Shown: piece by piece, positions 26,145 through 35,401 of the stretch | Layout of the letters: every line of letters begins with the position of its first letter | Position numbering within the stretch: the stretch's first letter is position 1 | Assembly: GCA_963835885.1 (NCBI GenBank) | Contig: CAWIHF010000024.1 | Location: 62,001-126,000 of the forward strand | From: Roseiarcus sp963835885 | GTDB taxonomy: Bacteria > Pseudomonadota > Alphaproteobacteria > Rhizobiales > Beijerinckiaceae | Length of the DNA: 64,000 nt | Direction of reading: 5' to 3' | Position numbers and translations under genes: made by a program | Notes under the pieces: model-generated | Seen by the model: only the letters and a program-made list of their open reading frames with translations | What the model was told of the DNA's origin: nothing | Database searches by the model: none

Positions 26145-27674
26145 ATGGCCGAGGATCAAGCGGGGCCGGCCGGGCCCGATCTGGCGCAAGGAATTGGGCT
26201 CGCCGAACTCCATGACGGCGGCATGCTCGTCGGCCATGTCGGCGACGAGCCGGTGCTGCTGGCGCGCCGAGGCGCCGAGGTTTTCGCGGTTGGCACCCAT
26301 TGCACCCACTATCACGGCCCCCTTGCCGAGGGACTCCTTGTCGACGACACGGTGCGCTGCCCCTGGCACCACGCCTGCTTCGACCTCAAGACGGGCGAAG
26401 CGCTGCAGGCGCCGGCCTTCGGCCCGCTCGATTCCTGGGCGGTGGAGCAGCGCGACGGGAAGGTCTTCGTGCGCGAGAAGCGCGCCCAGAAGACGGCGCA
26501 AAGTCGCGCCAAGGCGGGCGCGCCGAACAGGATCGTGATCGTCGGCGGCGGCGCCGCCGGGTTCGCCGCCGCGGAGATGCTTCGGCGGCGGGATTACCAG
26601 GGCGACCTCGTCATGCTGAGCAGCGACGACGCCCCGCCGGTCGACCGGCCCAGCCTTTCCAAAGACTATCTCGCCGGCAGCGCGCCGGAGGACTGGGTCC
26701 CGCTTCGCGCGGACAGTTTTTATTCCGACAACGCCATCGACCTTCGTCTCGGGGCGACCGTCGCCGGCCTTGACGTTGGATCGCGTGAAGTCGCGCTCAG
26801 CGGCGGCGAAAGAATTCCATTCGACCGGCTTCTTCTGGCGACCGGCGCCGAGCCGGTGCGCCCGTCGATCCCGGGCGCAAAGCCGTCCGACGTGCTCGTG
26901 CTGCGCACGCTTGGGGACTGCCGGGCCATCATCGAGCGCGCCAAAACGGCGCGGCGGGCGGTCGTGCTCGGCGCCAGCTTCATCGGGCTCGAAGTTGCGG
27001 CTTCCCTGCGCGCAAGGAATATCGAAGTCCATGTCATGGCGCCGGAGGAGCGTCCGATGGAGCGCATCCTGGGCGCGGAAATGGGCGCTTTCATCCGTGC
27101 GTTGCATGAGGAGCATGGCGTCGTCTTCCATTTGCAAAACACGGCGAGCGCGATCGAAGGCGGAAAGGTGAAACTCTCGGGCGGAAGCGTCCTCGAGGCG
27201 GACCTTATCGTCGCCGGCCTCGGCGTGCGCCCGCGCATCGAACTCGCCGAGAGGGCGGCCCTCAAGGTCGATCGGGGCGTCGTCGTCGACACTTTTCTCG
27301 AAACGTCGGCGCCGGGAATTTTCGCCGCCGGCGACATCGCGCGCTGGCCGGATGTTTTGACCGGCGAGGCCATTCGCGTCGAACATTGGGTGGTGGCCGA
27401 GCGCCAGGGGCAGATCGCGGCGCTGAACATGATCGGCGAGCGCGAAAAATTCTCGGCGGCGCCGTTCTTCTGGAGCCAGCACTACGACGTTCCCATCAAC
27501 TACGTCGGCCATGCCGAGACTTTTGATGAACTTGCGGTGGAGGGGGACATCGCCGGCAAGGATTGCCTCGTGCGCTACAGGCGCAGGGGACGCACGCTCG
27601 CGGTGGCCTCGATCTTCCGCGACGTTCAGAGCCTGGAAGCCGAAGTGAGTTTTGAGCGGGGCGCGGTGGGCTGA
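26145..27674 (+). CDS. Rieske ferredoxin-FAD reductase fusion (AIFM3-like)
   Basis: 509 residues. Residues about 15-105 are a Rieske [2Fe-2S] domain with CTHYHGPL and CPWHHACF as the Cys-His ligand pairs. The rest is a class I pyridine-nucleotide-disulfide/ferredoxin-reductase fold: IVIVGGGAAGFAAAEML for FAD, VVLGASFIGLEVAASL for NAD(P)H, and GIFAAGDIARWP. The C-terminal reductase domain completes it. It could pass electrons from NADH to its own Rieske centre and on to an oxygenase or cytochrome. GGAGCGAG precedes the ATG. It sits beside aromatic catabolic genes, though no Rieske oxygenase is in the window. Confidence 0.87.
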   Translation: MAEDQAGPAGPDLAQGIGLAELHDGGMLVGHVGDEPVLLARRGAEVFAVGTHCTHYHGPLAEGLLVDDTVRCPWHHACFDLKTGEALQAPAFGPLDSWAVEQRDGKVFVREKRAQKTAQSRAKAGAPNRIVIVGGGAAGFAAAEMLRRRDYQGDLVMLSSDDAPPVDRPSLSKDYLAGSAPEDWVPLRADSFYSDNAIDLRLGATVAGLDVGSREVALSGGERIPFDRLLLATGAEPVRPSIPGAKPSDVLVLRTLGDCRAIIERAKTARRAVVLGASFIGLEVAASLRARNIEVHVMAPEERPMERILGAEMGAFIRALHEEHGVVFHLQNTASAIEGGKVKLSGGSVLEADLIVAGLGVRPRIELAERAALKVDRGVVVDTFLETSAPGIFAAGDIARWPDVLTGEAIRVEHWVVAERQGQIAALNMIGEREKFSAAPFFWSQHYDVPINYVGHAETFDELAVEGDIAGKDCLVRYRRRGRTLAVASIFRDVQSLEAEVSFERGAVG

Positions 27675-27724
27675 ATCGGGCGTCCGACGGCGCTTGGATC
27701 GCTTCGTCGCGTCGCTGGGCAATT

Positions 27725-28482
27725 ACGGTGAGGGTTTACGAAATACCTATTCTGCGACATGCGCGGGGCGCCCGCAACCTGGAGCTACGAAATGTACGAA
27801 ATGGCCCGCATTGCTCGCTTCGTCGTCCCCGGTCTTCCCCATCTACCTTACCCAGCGCGGCAACCGGCGCGAGCTTGTATTCTTCGGCGACGACGACGAC
27901 GAACTCACCCGCGACCTCCTGGCGAGCCAGTGCCGCAAGCACGGCTTCGCATGCTGTGCCTACTGCCTGATGCCGAACCACGTGCATCTCATCCTCGTGC
28001 CGGACCGCGAGGAAACGCTCGCTCGGGCGCTCGGCGAGACCCATCGCCGGTAAAACTCTGTCATCAACGCGCGGCTCAGGGTGACCGGGCATACTTCCAG
28101 TCGCGTTTGGGCTCGGCGGTGATGGACGAAGACCACCTCGTTGCGGCGGCGCGCTACGTCGCCTTGAACCCCGTCCGCGCGCGGCTTGTCGCTCGCGCGC
28201 AGGACTGGCGCTGGTCGAGCGTGACCGCGCATCTCGACGGGCGCGACGACGCGCTCGTCGCCGTCGCGCCCCTGATCGAGCGGAGCGCCGGACGGTTCGC
28301 CGATTGGATCGAGACGCCGGCCGCGCCCGATGCGCTCTCCGCCTTGCGCGCGACCGAGACGATCGGTCGTCCGCTCGGCTCCCGGGCCTTCCTCGACCGG
28401 CTCGCCGTCACGGCCGGCCGCGATCCCCGGCCGAAGCGGCAGGGCAGAAGCCGAAGAATAGGGGGGTTGAGTAAACCGTCAC
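27725..28482 (+). mobile_element. RAYT/REP element, copy 1 (inactive)
   Basis: The left end reads GGTGAGGGTTTACGAAATAC and the right end GTAAACCGTCAC, an imperfect inverted pair (GTTTAC/GTAAAC with GTGA/TCAC). Between them lies a REP-associated tyrosine transposase (Y1, HUH-type) gene beginning near 27801 (MARIARFVVPGLPH). The HUH-containing segment LMPNHVHLILVPDRE is intact. The gene is then broken by a TAA at 28051 where Tyr is expected (THRR-stop) and by a frameshift near 28094 (VTGH-FQSR). The rest (DEDHLVAAARYVALNPVRAR) is well preserved. A recently dead copy, with relatives at 35863 and 45564. Confidence 0.8.
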
Positions 28483-28494
28483 CGGAACCCCTAA

Positions 28495-29205
28495 TTACCT
28501 GTGCTTCTGACGCTTCTTTTTCTTTGAGCGTGCATCGCTTCGGACGAGAAGCGAGTCCGCGCTGAGGTCCAGCGGCTCGACCGGCTCTGACAGAAGCGTT
28601 TCGGCGCGAACCGGGTCGAGCCCCAGAGAGCGCGCAAGCGCGAGTAGCATGGCGCTCAGGTAGGCGTCGTCCGCACGGCCGGCGGAAATACGGGCGACGG
28701 CAATGAGGCCGGCGCCGACCACCATGTCCAGCGCGACCCCGACGTTTGCGTCGACAAACTCGCCCGCCGCGATCCCTTCCGCAATGTGGATCGGGATGTA
28801 CTTGTAGACCAGGGCGTCGGGCCCGATCGCCTGCGGGCCGACGCGCGCGATGAACCGTGCGAAGAGCGGATAGCGGCGCGCCGTGTCCAGGTAAAGGCGC
28901 AAGCCCGTGAACAATCGCGCCGCCGGTGAGGGAACCGCCTTCACCCGCGACTCGACGAGCTCGACCACTTCGTTGCCGAGCGCCCGAATCGCCGCGACGA
29001 GCAATTCGGCGTTGGTGCGAAAGTAATTGTAGAAGGTGCCGCGCGAGACCCCCGCGGCCGCAATGACGTCTTCGATCACCGAGGCGTCAACTCCCTTTTC
29101 AGCGAAGACAAGAAGGGCGCTTTCGACAAGCTTGCGGCGCATGCGCGCCCGCCGCTCGGCCGCGACCCTCGGCCGGTGATCAATGGCGACAGGCGATTCC
29201 AGCAT
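28495..29205 (-). CDS. TetR-family regulator of the aromatic meta-cleavage cluster
   Basis: 236 residues. The N-terminal HTH is VIEDVIAAAGVSRGTFYNYF, followed by an effector-binding helical domain and a very basic C-terminal tail (RSDARSKKKKRQKHR). It is transcribed away from the meta-cleavage genes, with a 16-bp palindrome between them, so it probably represses those genes and itself until an aromatic intermediate binds. Its stop lies 12 bases beyond the end of RAYT copy 1. Confidence 0.85.
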   Translation of the reverse strand: MLESPVAIDHRPRVAAERRARMRRKLVESALLVFAEKGVDASVIEDVIAAAGVSRGTFYNYFRTNAELLVAAIRALGNEVVELVESRVKAVPSPAARLFTGLRLYLDTARRYPLFARFIARVGPQAIGPDALVYKYIPIHIAEGIAAGEFVDANVGVALDMVVGAGLIAVARISAGRADDAYLSAMLLALARSLGLDPVRAETLLSEPVEPLDLSADSLLVRSDARSKKKKRQKHR

Positions 29206-29270
29206 TTTCGGCTCCTTGGGACAGGCAATAGCACGTCCGAAAAATTTTTCAAACTGACACTTGCATCATA

Positions 29271-29286
29271 ATGACAGAAATGTCAT
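29271..29286. promoter_or_regulatory. Probable operator in the divergent TetR/catabolic promoter
   Basis: A perfect inverted repeat ATGACA-GAAA-TGTCAT lies 65 bases from the TetR start and 50 bases from the hydrolase start. Its position fits a TetR-family binding site controlling both directions. Assignment rests on symmetry and position only. Confidence 0.6.
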
Positions 29287-29336
29287 ATTGTCCTCCGTCG
29301 GGCGCGATCGCGTCCTTGTCTGGGGAGAAATCGAGC

Positions 29337-30194
29337 ATGAATGCCATTGCGTCCATCGAGCCGGCGCCCGGCCGGATCGTCCGCGCAGCCGGCCGCGACA
29401 TCTTCGTCGTAGAGGTTGGCGAAGGCCCGCCTTTGCTCATGCTGCATGGCGGCGGGCCGGGCGCGACCGGCGCGGCCAATTTCGTACGCAATATCCCCGC
29501 GCTCGCCGAGCGGTTCCGCCTCATCGTTCCGGACATGCCCGGCTACGGCCGCTCGACCAAGGGCCTCGACCGCAAGGACCCGTTCGGGGATCTCGCCGGC
29601 GCGATGCTAGGGCTCATGGACGCGCTCGGCGTCGCGAAGGCGCACGCGCTCGGCAACTCGCTGGGCGGCGCCTGCGCGCTGCGCATGGCTCTCGAGCAGC
29701 CGGCGCGCGTCGACCGGCTCGTGCTGCTTGGTCCGGGCGGGATCGACACGACGCGCAGCCTGCCGACCGCAGGCCTGAAAAGCCTGCTCGGCTATTACGC
29801 CGGCGAAGGGCCGACCCGCGAAAAGCTCGCGACCTTCCTTCGACAATACCTTGTCTACGACGGCTCCGCGATTCCCGACTCGGTGATCGACGACCGTTTC
29901 GCGAGCAGCATTGACCCCGAGATCGTCGCCAACCCGCCGCTCGCGCGTCCCAAGGGTCTGCCGGATTTTCGCGCCATCGACTTCACCCGCGATCCGCGCC
30001 TGTCGAAGTTGCAAAACCCGACGTTGGTTCTTTGGGGAGTTGAGGATCGGGTCAATCGCCCGAGCGGCGGCCGTTCGCTGCAAAAGCGCATGCCCAACTG
30101 CGACCTCTATCTGTTCAGCCGCACGGGCCACTGGGTGCAGTGGGAGCGCGCGGCCGAGTTCAACGCGGCGACGATCGCCTTTCTCTCGCAGTGA
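29337..30194 (+). CDS. Meta-cleavage product C-C hydrolase (MhpC/BphD/HsaD-like)
   Basis: 285 residues. LMLHGGGPGATGAANFVRN is the extended oxyanion motif of meta-cleavage hydrolases. DMPGYGRS follows, then the nucleophile elbow ALGNSLGGACAL (Ser), the Asp in WGVEDRVN and the His in RTGHWVQWE. These enzymes split the ring-fission product, releasing 2-hydroxypenta-2,4-dienoate. First gene of the catabolic operon; its stop overlaps or nearly touches the dioxygenase gene. Confidence 0.88.
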   Translation: MNAIASIEPAPGRIVRAAGRDIFVVEVGEGPPLLMLHGGGPGATGAANFVRNIPALAERFRLIVPDMPGYGRSTKGLDRKDPFGDLAGAMLGLMDALGVAKAHALGNSLGGACALRMALEQPARVDRLVLLGPGGIDTTRSLPTAGLKSLLGYYAGEGPTREKLATFLRQYLVYDGSAIPDSVIDDRFASSIDPEIVANPPLARPKGLPDFRAIDFTRDPRLSKLQNPTLVLWGVEDRVNRPSGGRSLQKRMPNCDLYLFSRTGHWVQWERAAEFNAATIAFLSQ

Positions 30195-30235
30195 AACCAG
30201 CGGCGCTGCCTGCCGCCAAACTCAACGGGGCCTTC

Positions 30236-31228
30236 ATGAGCGCCACAACAAGTCAAACTCCGCCGCCGTCCGTCTACGGCGCCGTTCAACTCGGCTACGT
30301 CCTCGTCGACTCGCCTCGGCTTGCCGATTGGAAACGGTTCGCCGCCGAGGGGATAGGGATGGCCATCGGCAAGGCGACGCCGACGACCCTGGCGTTCCGG
30401 ACCGACGCCCACGCGCGGCGCCTGATCGTGCGCATGAGCGCGAAGGAAGACATTGCGCTCGGCTGGCAGGTCGGGGGCGACGCCGCGCTGCAAACGATCC
30501 TCGCCCGTCTCGCCGCGCGCGAGATCGCGGTCGAGGAGGTCGCAGGCGAGGAAGCGGCGCTGCGCGGCGTCGCAAAGTTCTGGCGCTTTCTCGGACCCAA
30601 GCGTCAGGCGTTCGAATTGTTCACCGAGCCCGAAACGGCGCCGCCGGTGAAAACGCTGGTCAGCGCTTTCGTGACCGGCGAGCGGGGCCTCGGCCATGTC
30701 GCCATCACGACGCGCAGACCGGCGGACATGATCGCGTTCTGGCGGGAGATCTTCGACGCGAAAATCTCCGACTACATCGAGGACCGCATCTCCGGCATCG
30801 ACCTTCATTTCACCTTTATGCGGGTCAATCCGCGCCATCACTCGATCGCCGTCGCCGCCACGAAGGGTGTGGCGATGGACCCCTTCGCCACGAAGATCCA
30901 GCATCTCGAAATGCAGGCGGCGACGCTCGACGACATCGGCGCCGCCTACCGCCGCTGTCGCGCCTTGGGCTTCAAGATCGCGATGGCGGTTGGACAGCAC
31001 CCCAACGATCGCGACGTCTCTTTCTACGCCGTGACGCCGTCGGGGTTCTATTTCGAACTCGGCTGGAGTTCCGCCGCTGAGGAGGCGGACGGGTCCTGGC
31101 CGCAGACGACCTATCAGGGCATCAGCCTCTGGGGCCACAAGCCTCAAGACCAGACGCTCGGCGACAAGCTCGCGCAGATCCGAAACGGCGTGACATCGCT
31201 GTTGCGCACCGAATACTCGCCTTTCTGA
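30236..31228 (+). CDS. Type I extradiol dioxygenase (BphC/HsaC-like)
   Basis: 330 residues from the ATG at 30236 (a GTG at 30191, overlapping the previous stop, would add 15). Two vicinal-oxygen-chelate domains are present. The C-terminal one carries the Fe(II) ligands in GLGHVAITT (His), KIQHLEMQ (His) and SGFYFELGW (Glu). It opens a catechol ring next to the two hydroxyls. The VOC type sets it apart from LigB-type MhpB although the neighbours are mhp-like. Cotranscribed with the hydrolase before it and the hydroxylase after it. Confidence 0.88.
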   Translation: MSATTSQTPPPSVYGAVQLGYVLVDSPRLADWKRFAAEGIGMAIGKATPTTLAFRTDAHARRLIVRMSAKEDIALGWQVGGDAALQTILARLAAREIAVEEVAGEEAALRGVAKFWRFLGPKRQAFELFTEPETAPPVKTLVSAFVTGERGLGHVAITTRRPADMIAFWREIFDAKISDYIEDRISGIDLHFTFMRVNPRHHSIAVAATKGVAMDPFATKIQHLEMQAATLDDIGAAYRRCRALGFKIAMAVGQHPNDRDVSFYAVTPSGFYFELGWSSAAEEADGSWPQTTYQGISLWGHKPQDQTLGDKLAQIRNGVTSLLRTEYSPF

Positions 31229-31259
31229 ACCAGAACAGCCTCTCCGAAGGAAACGCATT

Positions 31260-32993
31260 ATGGACACGCCTCAGGACCTCTATGACGTCGCAATCGTCGG
31301 GCTCGGCCCGACCGGGCTGACGCTCGCCCATCTGCTCGGCCGACGCGGACTGCGGGTGCTCGCGCTCGAGCGTGAGCCGGAATTCTACGGCGCCGCCCGC
31401 GCTGTCTACACCGACGACGAGTGCATGCGCGTCTTTCAGGCGGCCGGCGTGGCGACGGACGTCGAAGCCGACATGCTCCTCGACACGCCGGTCCAGTGGG
31501 TGCTGCGGGACGGGTCGGTTTTGAACCAGTTCCGGCGGATGGACCGGCCCTACGGCTGGGCGGTCAGTAATTTCTTCTACCAGCCCTATCTCGAAACCAA
31601 GATGGAGCGGCTGCTCGAGCGCTACCCGAATGTGACGCCGCTGCGGGGCCGCGAGCTCGTGAGCTTCGCGCAGGACGAGACCGGAGTCACGATCGAGCAC
31701 GCCGCGAGCGCGGGCGTGCGCTATGGTCAGGCGAAAGCGGAGACGAAATCATCCGAAGGGACCGTCCGGGCCCGGGCGCAGTGGCTCGTCGCCTGCGACG
31801 GCGGACGCAGCGGCGTGCGCGCGCGTCTCGGCTTCAAGATGGCCGGCAAGAGCTTTCCCGAGCCGTGGCTCGTCGTCGACATCAAGGCGAAGGAGGGCGA
31901 GGACTGTTTCCGCCACATGCCCTATTTCAACTTCCACTGCGATCCGAAGCAGCCCACCGTCTCCTGCCCGCAGCCGAACGGCCACCACCGGTTCGAGTTC
32001 CTGCTGCTGCCCGGCCAGACCAAGGAGCAGATGGAGGATCCGGCGACGGTGCGTTCGCTGCTCGCCCAATATGTCGACGTCGACAAGGTCGAAGTGCTGA
32101 GGCGCCTCGTATACACGTTCAACGCGCTGGTCGCCGAGCGCTGGCGCGACGGGCGGGTGCTCCTTGCGGGCGACGCCGCGCACATGACGCCGCAGTTCAT
32201 GGGCCAGGGCATGAGCTCGGGCGTGCGCGACGCCCACAACCTCGCCTGGAAGCTCGATGCGGTGCTCAGCAAGGGGGCAGACCCGAAGCTGATCGACACC
32301 TACGAGACCGAGCGCAAGCCGCATGCGAAGGAGATGATCGACATCTCGGTGAGGATGAAGGATTTCGTCTCGATCGCGAATCCGTTCCTGGCCGGAATGC
32401 GCAACGCCGCCATCAGAACCCTTATGATGATCCCCGGCGCTAACAGCTATATCCGCGAGGGTCGCTTCAAGCCGCCGCCGACCTACCCGGATGGCGCCTA
32501 TTTCGGCCTTCCCAGGCGGCGACGCAATGGCGCCGACGGACGGCCCATTCCCCAGCCCCTGGTGCGGACCTACGACGGGCGACGCGCGCTGCTCGACGAC
32601 ATTCTCGGCGAGGAGTTGGCGCTCATCGGCTACGCCTGCGATCCGCGCGCAACGCTCGACGCGAAGACGCTCGAGCGTCTCGCCGCGCTCGGCGCGCGGT
32701 TCGTGACGCTCTACCCCTTCGGCGAGCGTCCGCAGGGCGACGCCGTCAAGAGAGATCCCGCCGCGGGAGGGGTCGTCGAGGTCGAGGACCTGACCGGCGA
32801 AGGGATCGACTGGTTCCGCGGCGCGGGCGCGAGGAAGGGCTCGGTCGCCGTCATCAGGCCCGACAAGTTCGTCTACGCTTTGGCGCCGGCGAGCGGAGCC
32901 GCCGACATCGTCACGCATGCGCTGCGCGCGATGAAAGTCGACCGCGCCCCCACCGTGCGCGCTCCGGACATGCGTCCCCTGATTCCAGCTTGA
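31260..32993 (+). CDS. FAD-dependent aromatic hydroxylase (MhpA-like)
   Basis: 577 residues. It has the FAD dinucleotide-binding motif VAIVGLGPTGLTLAHLLGRR, the CDGGRSGVRARLGF segment and the second FAD motif LLAGDAAHMTPQFMGQGMSS, as in group A flavoprotein monooxygenases. The C-terminal thioredoxin-like extension matches the MhpA/PheA subgroup. It would ortho-hydroxylate a phenolic acid such as 3-(3-hydroxyphenyl)propionate to a catechol for the dioxygenase. The actual side chain of the substrate cannot be read from sequence. GAAGGAAA precedes the ATG. Confidence 0.87.
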   Translation: MDTPQDLYDVAIVGLGPTGLTLAHLLGRRGLRVLALEREPEFYGAARAVYTDDECMRVFQAAGVATDVEADMLLDTPVQWVLRDGSVLNQFRRMDRPYGWAVSNFFYQPYLETKMERLLERYPNVTPLRGRELVSFAQDETGVTIEHAASAGVRYGQAKAETKSSEGTVRARAQWLVACDGGRSGVRARLGFKMAGKSFPEPWLVVDIKAKEGEDCFRHMPYFNFHCDPKQPTVSCPQPNGHHRFEFLLLPGQTKEQMEDPATVRSLLAQYVDVDKVEVLRRLVYTFNALVAERWRDGRVLLAGDAAHMTPQFMGQGMSSGVRDAHNLAWKLDAVLSKGADPKLIDTYETERKPHAKEMIDISVRMKDFVSIANPFLAGMRNAAIRTLMMIPGANSYIREGRFKPPPTYPDGAYFGLPRRRRNGADGRPIPQPLVRTYDGRRALLDDILGEELALIGYACDPRATLDAKTLERLAALGARFVTLYPFGERPQGDAVKRDPAAGGVVEVEDLTGEGIDWFRGAGARKGSVAVIRPDKFVYALAPASGAADIVTHALRAMKVDRAPTVRAPDMRPLIPA

Positions 32994-33034
32994 GACGCGG
33001 CGCTGGCGCGTTAGATCAGAAGAAGGGAAGCGTC

Positions 33035-33829
33035 TTGACTGTTGAAGCCTCGCGAGCGGTGGCGGACAAGCTGTTCGCGGCCCAGAACTTGAGAACGCCG
33101 ATTCCGCCGGTGCGGGAGATGCTGCCCGCCGGCGCGATCGACCTCGCCTATGCGGCGCAGGAGATCAACACGGAGCGGCGGCTGAAAGAGGGGCGACGGC
33201 TGGTCGGACGCAAGATCGGTCTGACTTCGCTCGCCGTGCAGCGCCAGCTCGGCGTCGATCAGCCCGACTACGGCATGCTGTTCCACGACATGGCGGTTCC
33301 CGACGGCTGGGACGTTTCGTACGGTCGCCTGATTCAGCCCAGGGTCGAGGCGGAAATCGCCCTCGTGATCGGCCGCGATCTCGACGGCGACAAGCTGACG
33401 ATCGCCGATATTTTGCGCGCGGTCGAATTCGCGCTGCCGGCGATCGAGATCGTCGACTCGCGCATTGCGGATTGGAAAATCGGCATTCTCGACACGATCG
33501 CCGACAACGCGTCCTCCGGGCTCTATGTGCTCGGCGCCAGCCCGAAGAAGCTCGACGGGCTCGATCTGCGCCAGGCCGGCATGGTGATGGAGCGCGCCGG
33601 CGAGCCGGTCTCCGTCGGCGTCGGCGCGGCCTGCCTCGGCGATCCGCTCTCGGCGACGCTCTGGCTCGCCAACACGATGGCGAAGGCGGGCCGGCCGCTG
33701 CGCGCGGGCGACACGGTGCTGTCGGGCGCGCTCGGGCCGATGGTCGCGGTCAAGTGGGACGGCGTCTATGAGGCGCGCATCAATGGGGTCGGCTCGGTGC
33801 GGGCGGCCTTCGCGAAGGAGACGGCGTGA
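33035..33829 (+). CDS. 2-hydroxypenta-2,4-dienoate hydratase (MhpD/BphH-like)
   Basis: 264 residues from a TTG at 33035 preceded by AAGGGAAG; a TTG at 32990 is a weaker alternative. VGRKIGLTSLAVQRQLGVDQ, PDYGMLFHDM, QPRVEAEIALVIGRDL and AIEIVDSRIADWKI are family landmarks, including the metal-binding Glu residues. It adds water to the dienoate to give 4-hydroxy-2-oxovalerate. Its stop overlaps the start of the acetaldehyde dehydrogenase remnant (TGATG), showing that the two were once translationally coupled. Confidence 0.87.
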   Translation: MTVEASRAVADKLFAAQNLRTPIPPVREMLPAGAIDLAYAAQEINTERRLKEGRRLVGRKIGLTSLAVQRQLGVDQPDYGMLFHDMAVPDGWDVSYGRLIQPRVEAEIALVIGRDLDGDKLTIADILRAVEFALPAIEIVDSRIADWKIGILDTIADNASSGLYVLGASPKKLDGLDLRQAGMVMERAGEPVSVGVGAACLGDPLSATLWLANTMAKAGRPLRAGDTVLSGALGPMVAVKWDGVYEARINGVGSVRAAFAKETA

Positions 33830-34230
33830 TGGCGAAGATCCCCTGCGCGATCATCGGGTCGGGCAACATCGGCACGGACCTGATGATCAAGGTGATGCGC
33901 AAGTCGCAGCATCTGGATATGGGCGCGATGGTCGGCATATCCGGCCTCCGACGGGCTCGCGCGCGCCGCGCGGCTCGGCGTGCCGACGGCGCATGAAGGC
34001 CTCGAGGGGCTGCGCAGGCTGCCGAATTACGCCGACGTCGGCGTCGTGTTCGACGCGACCTCGGCGAGCGCGCATATCCGCAACAACGAGATTCTGCAGC
34101 GCGACGGCAAGAAGGTGATCGACCTGACGCCGGCGGCGATCGGACCGTTCACCAAAATCGGCAGGCCCCGGCACGCGCGCCAATATCGACGAGTTCACCG
34201 GGACGACCTCGAAGGCGATCTGCGAGCTGA
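33829..34230 (+). pseudogene. Acetaldehyde dehydrogenase (acylating, MhpF/BphJ-like), decayed
   Basis: Starts MAKIPCAIIGSGNIGTDLMI with an intact NAD-binding motif. Two bases are lost near 33940 (GMVG then DGLARAARLGVPTA in a new frame). It continues to DLTPAAIGPF near 34150, then jumps to GPGTRANIDEFTGTTSKA, skipping about 80 codons that include the catalytic Cys (the CGGQA region), with another frameshift. It ends at the left end of the IS110-type element. The enzyme normally turns acetaldehyde into acetyl-CoA in complex with 4-hydroxy-2-oxovalerate aldolase, whose gene is absent from the window. Confidence 0.85.
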
Positions 34231-34319
34231 GATTACGGTGATGGGGTGGACGGCGCCCCGACGGCATCAAGCGTGCCAAGATGGCGTTGTCGAAACAACA
34301 TCTCAAAGGAGAGCCGCCC

Positions 34320-35401
34320 ATGGCGAAGTTTACCGGGAATTTGGCGCAAGTCACGCGCGTTGGGCTCGATCGGCGAAGAACGTCTTTCAGATTCACGGCG
34401 TCGATGCGCAGGGCGAGGTCGTCGTCGTTCGCAAGCTCAGGCGCGGCGGCGTGTTGGAGTTTTTTGGCCGGCTCGCGCCGTGCGTCGTGGCGATGGAGGC
34501 GTGCGGGAGCGCGCACCATTGGGGCCGCGAGATCGCGGCGCTCGGGCACGAGCTGGAACTGATCCCGCCGGCGCACGTGAAGCCCTACGTCCGGCGCAAC
34601 AAGACCGACGCGGCCGACGCGGCGGCGATCTGCGAAGCGGCGCTGCGGCCGCAGCAGCGGTTCGTGCCGCTGCGCTCGGTGGAGAACCAGGCGGAACTGA
34701 TGCGCCATCGGATTCGCGAGCAGTTGGTCAGCCAGCGCACGGCGCTGTTGAACGCGCTGCGCGGCCACTTGAGCGAGATCGGCGTCATCGCGCCGCAAGG
34801 CGCACAACACGCCTATCGCCTGAAGCGCCTTGCCGAGGGGGACGCCGACGACAACGGCGAGATCGTCGTGTGCGATGCGGTTCGGGCCGCGCTGGCGCCG
34901 CTCGTCAAGCAAATCGACGCGCTCGACGACGCCATCGAGGCGATCGACAAAGAGCTTGCGGCGCAAGCGAAGGCCGACGTGAAGGCCAAGCGGCTGATGA
35001 CGGTTCCCGGGATCGGCCCGGTCACTGCAACAGCGATCGCAGCGACGGTTCGCAATGTCGAGGCTTTCGCAAGCGGACGCGAGTTCGCCGCTTTCCTCGG
35101 GCTCACGCCGCGCCAGCATTCGACTGGCGGCAAAGAACGCTCGGGCGGCGTCAGCAAGATGGGCGACCGTTATTTGCGCAAGCTTTTGGTGGTCGGGGCG
35201 ACCGCCGTGCTGCATCACGCGGTCGGCCACAACGACGCGCTGAGAACCTGGGCCAAAGAGACGCTGAAACGCAAGGCGACTCACAAATACGCCTTCAAGC
35301 TGACCGCTGTCGCGCTCGCCAACAAACTGGCCCGCATCGTCTATGCAATCCTTCGTTCGGGCGGGACATACGACGACCGCCCGGTCGCGGCGCGCGCCTG
35401 A
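34320..35401 (+). pseudogene. IS110/IS1111-type transposase, one-base frameshift
   Basis: Reads MAKFTGNLAQVTRVGLD from the ATG at 34320 (AGGAG upstream), then shifts frame at about 34370 by loss of one base. It continues AKNVFQIHGVDAQGE through VVAMEACGSAHHW, VRRNKTDAADAAAI, the transposase_20 segment VPGIGPVTATAIAAT and GRTP-like LTPRQHSTGGKERSGG. The DEDD residues Asp (GLD), Glu (MEAC) and Asp (NKTDAAD) are all present. The break falls right after the first catalytic Asp. Otherwise full length, so very recently dead or a sequence error. Confidence 0.85.

Noticed and set aside
27721..28498. AATTAC on both sides of RAYT copy 1 as a target duplication
   Set aside because: Only six bases, partly overlapping the element end, and not found at copy 2; REP/RAYT movement is not expected to leave such duplications.
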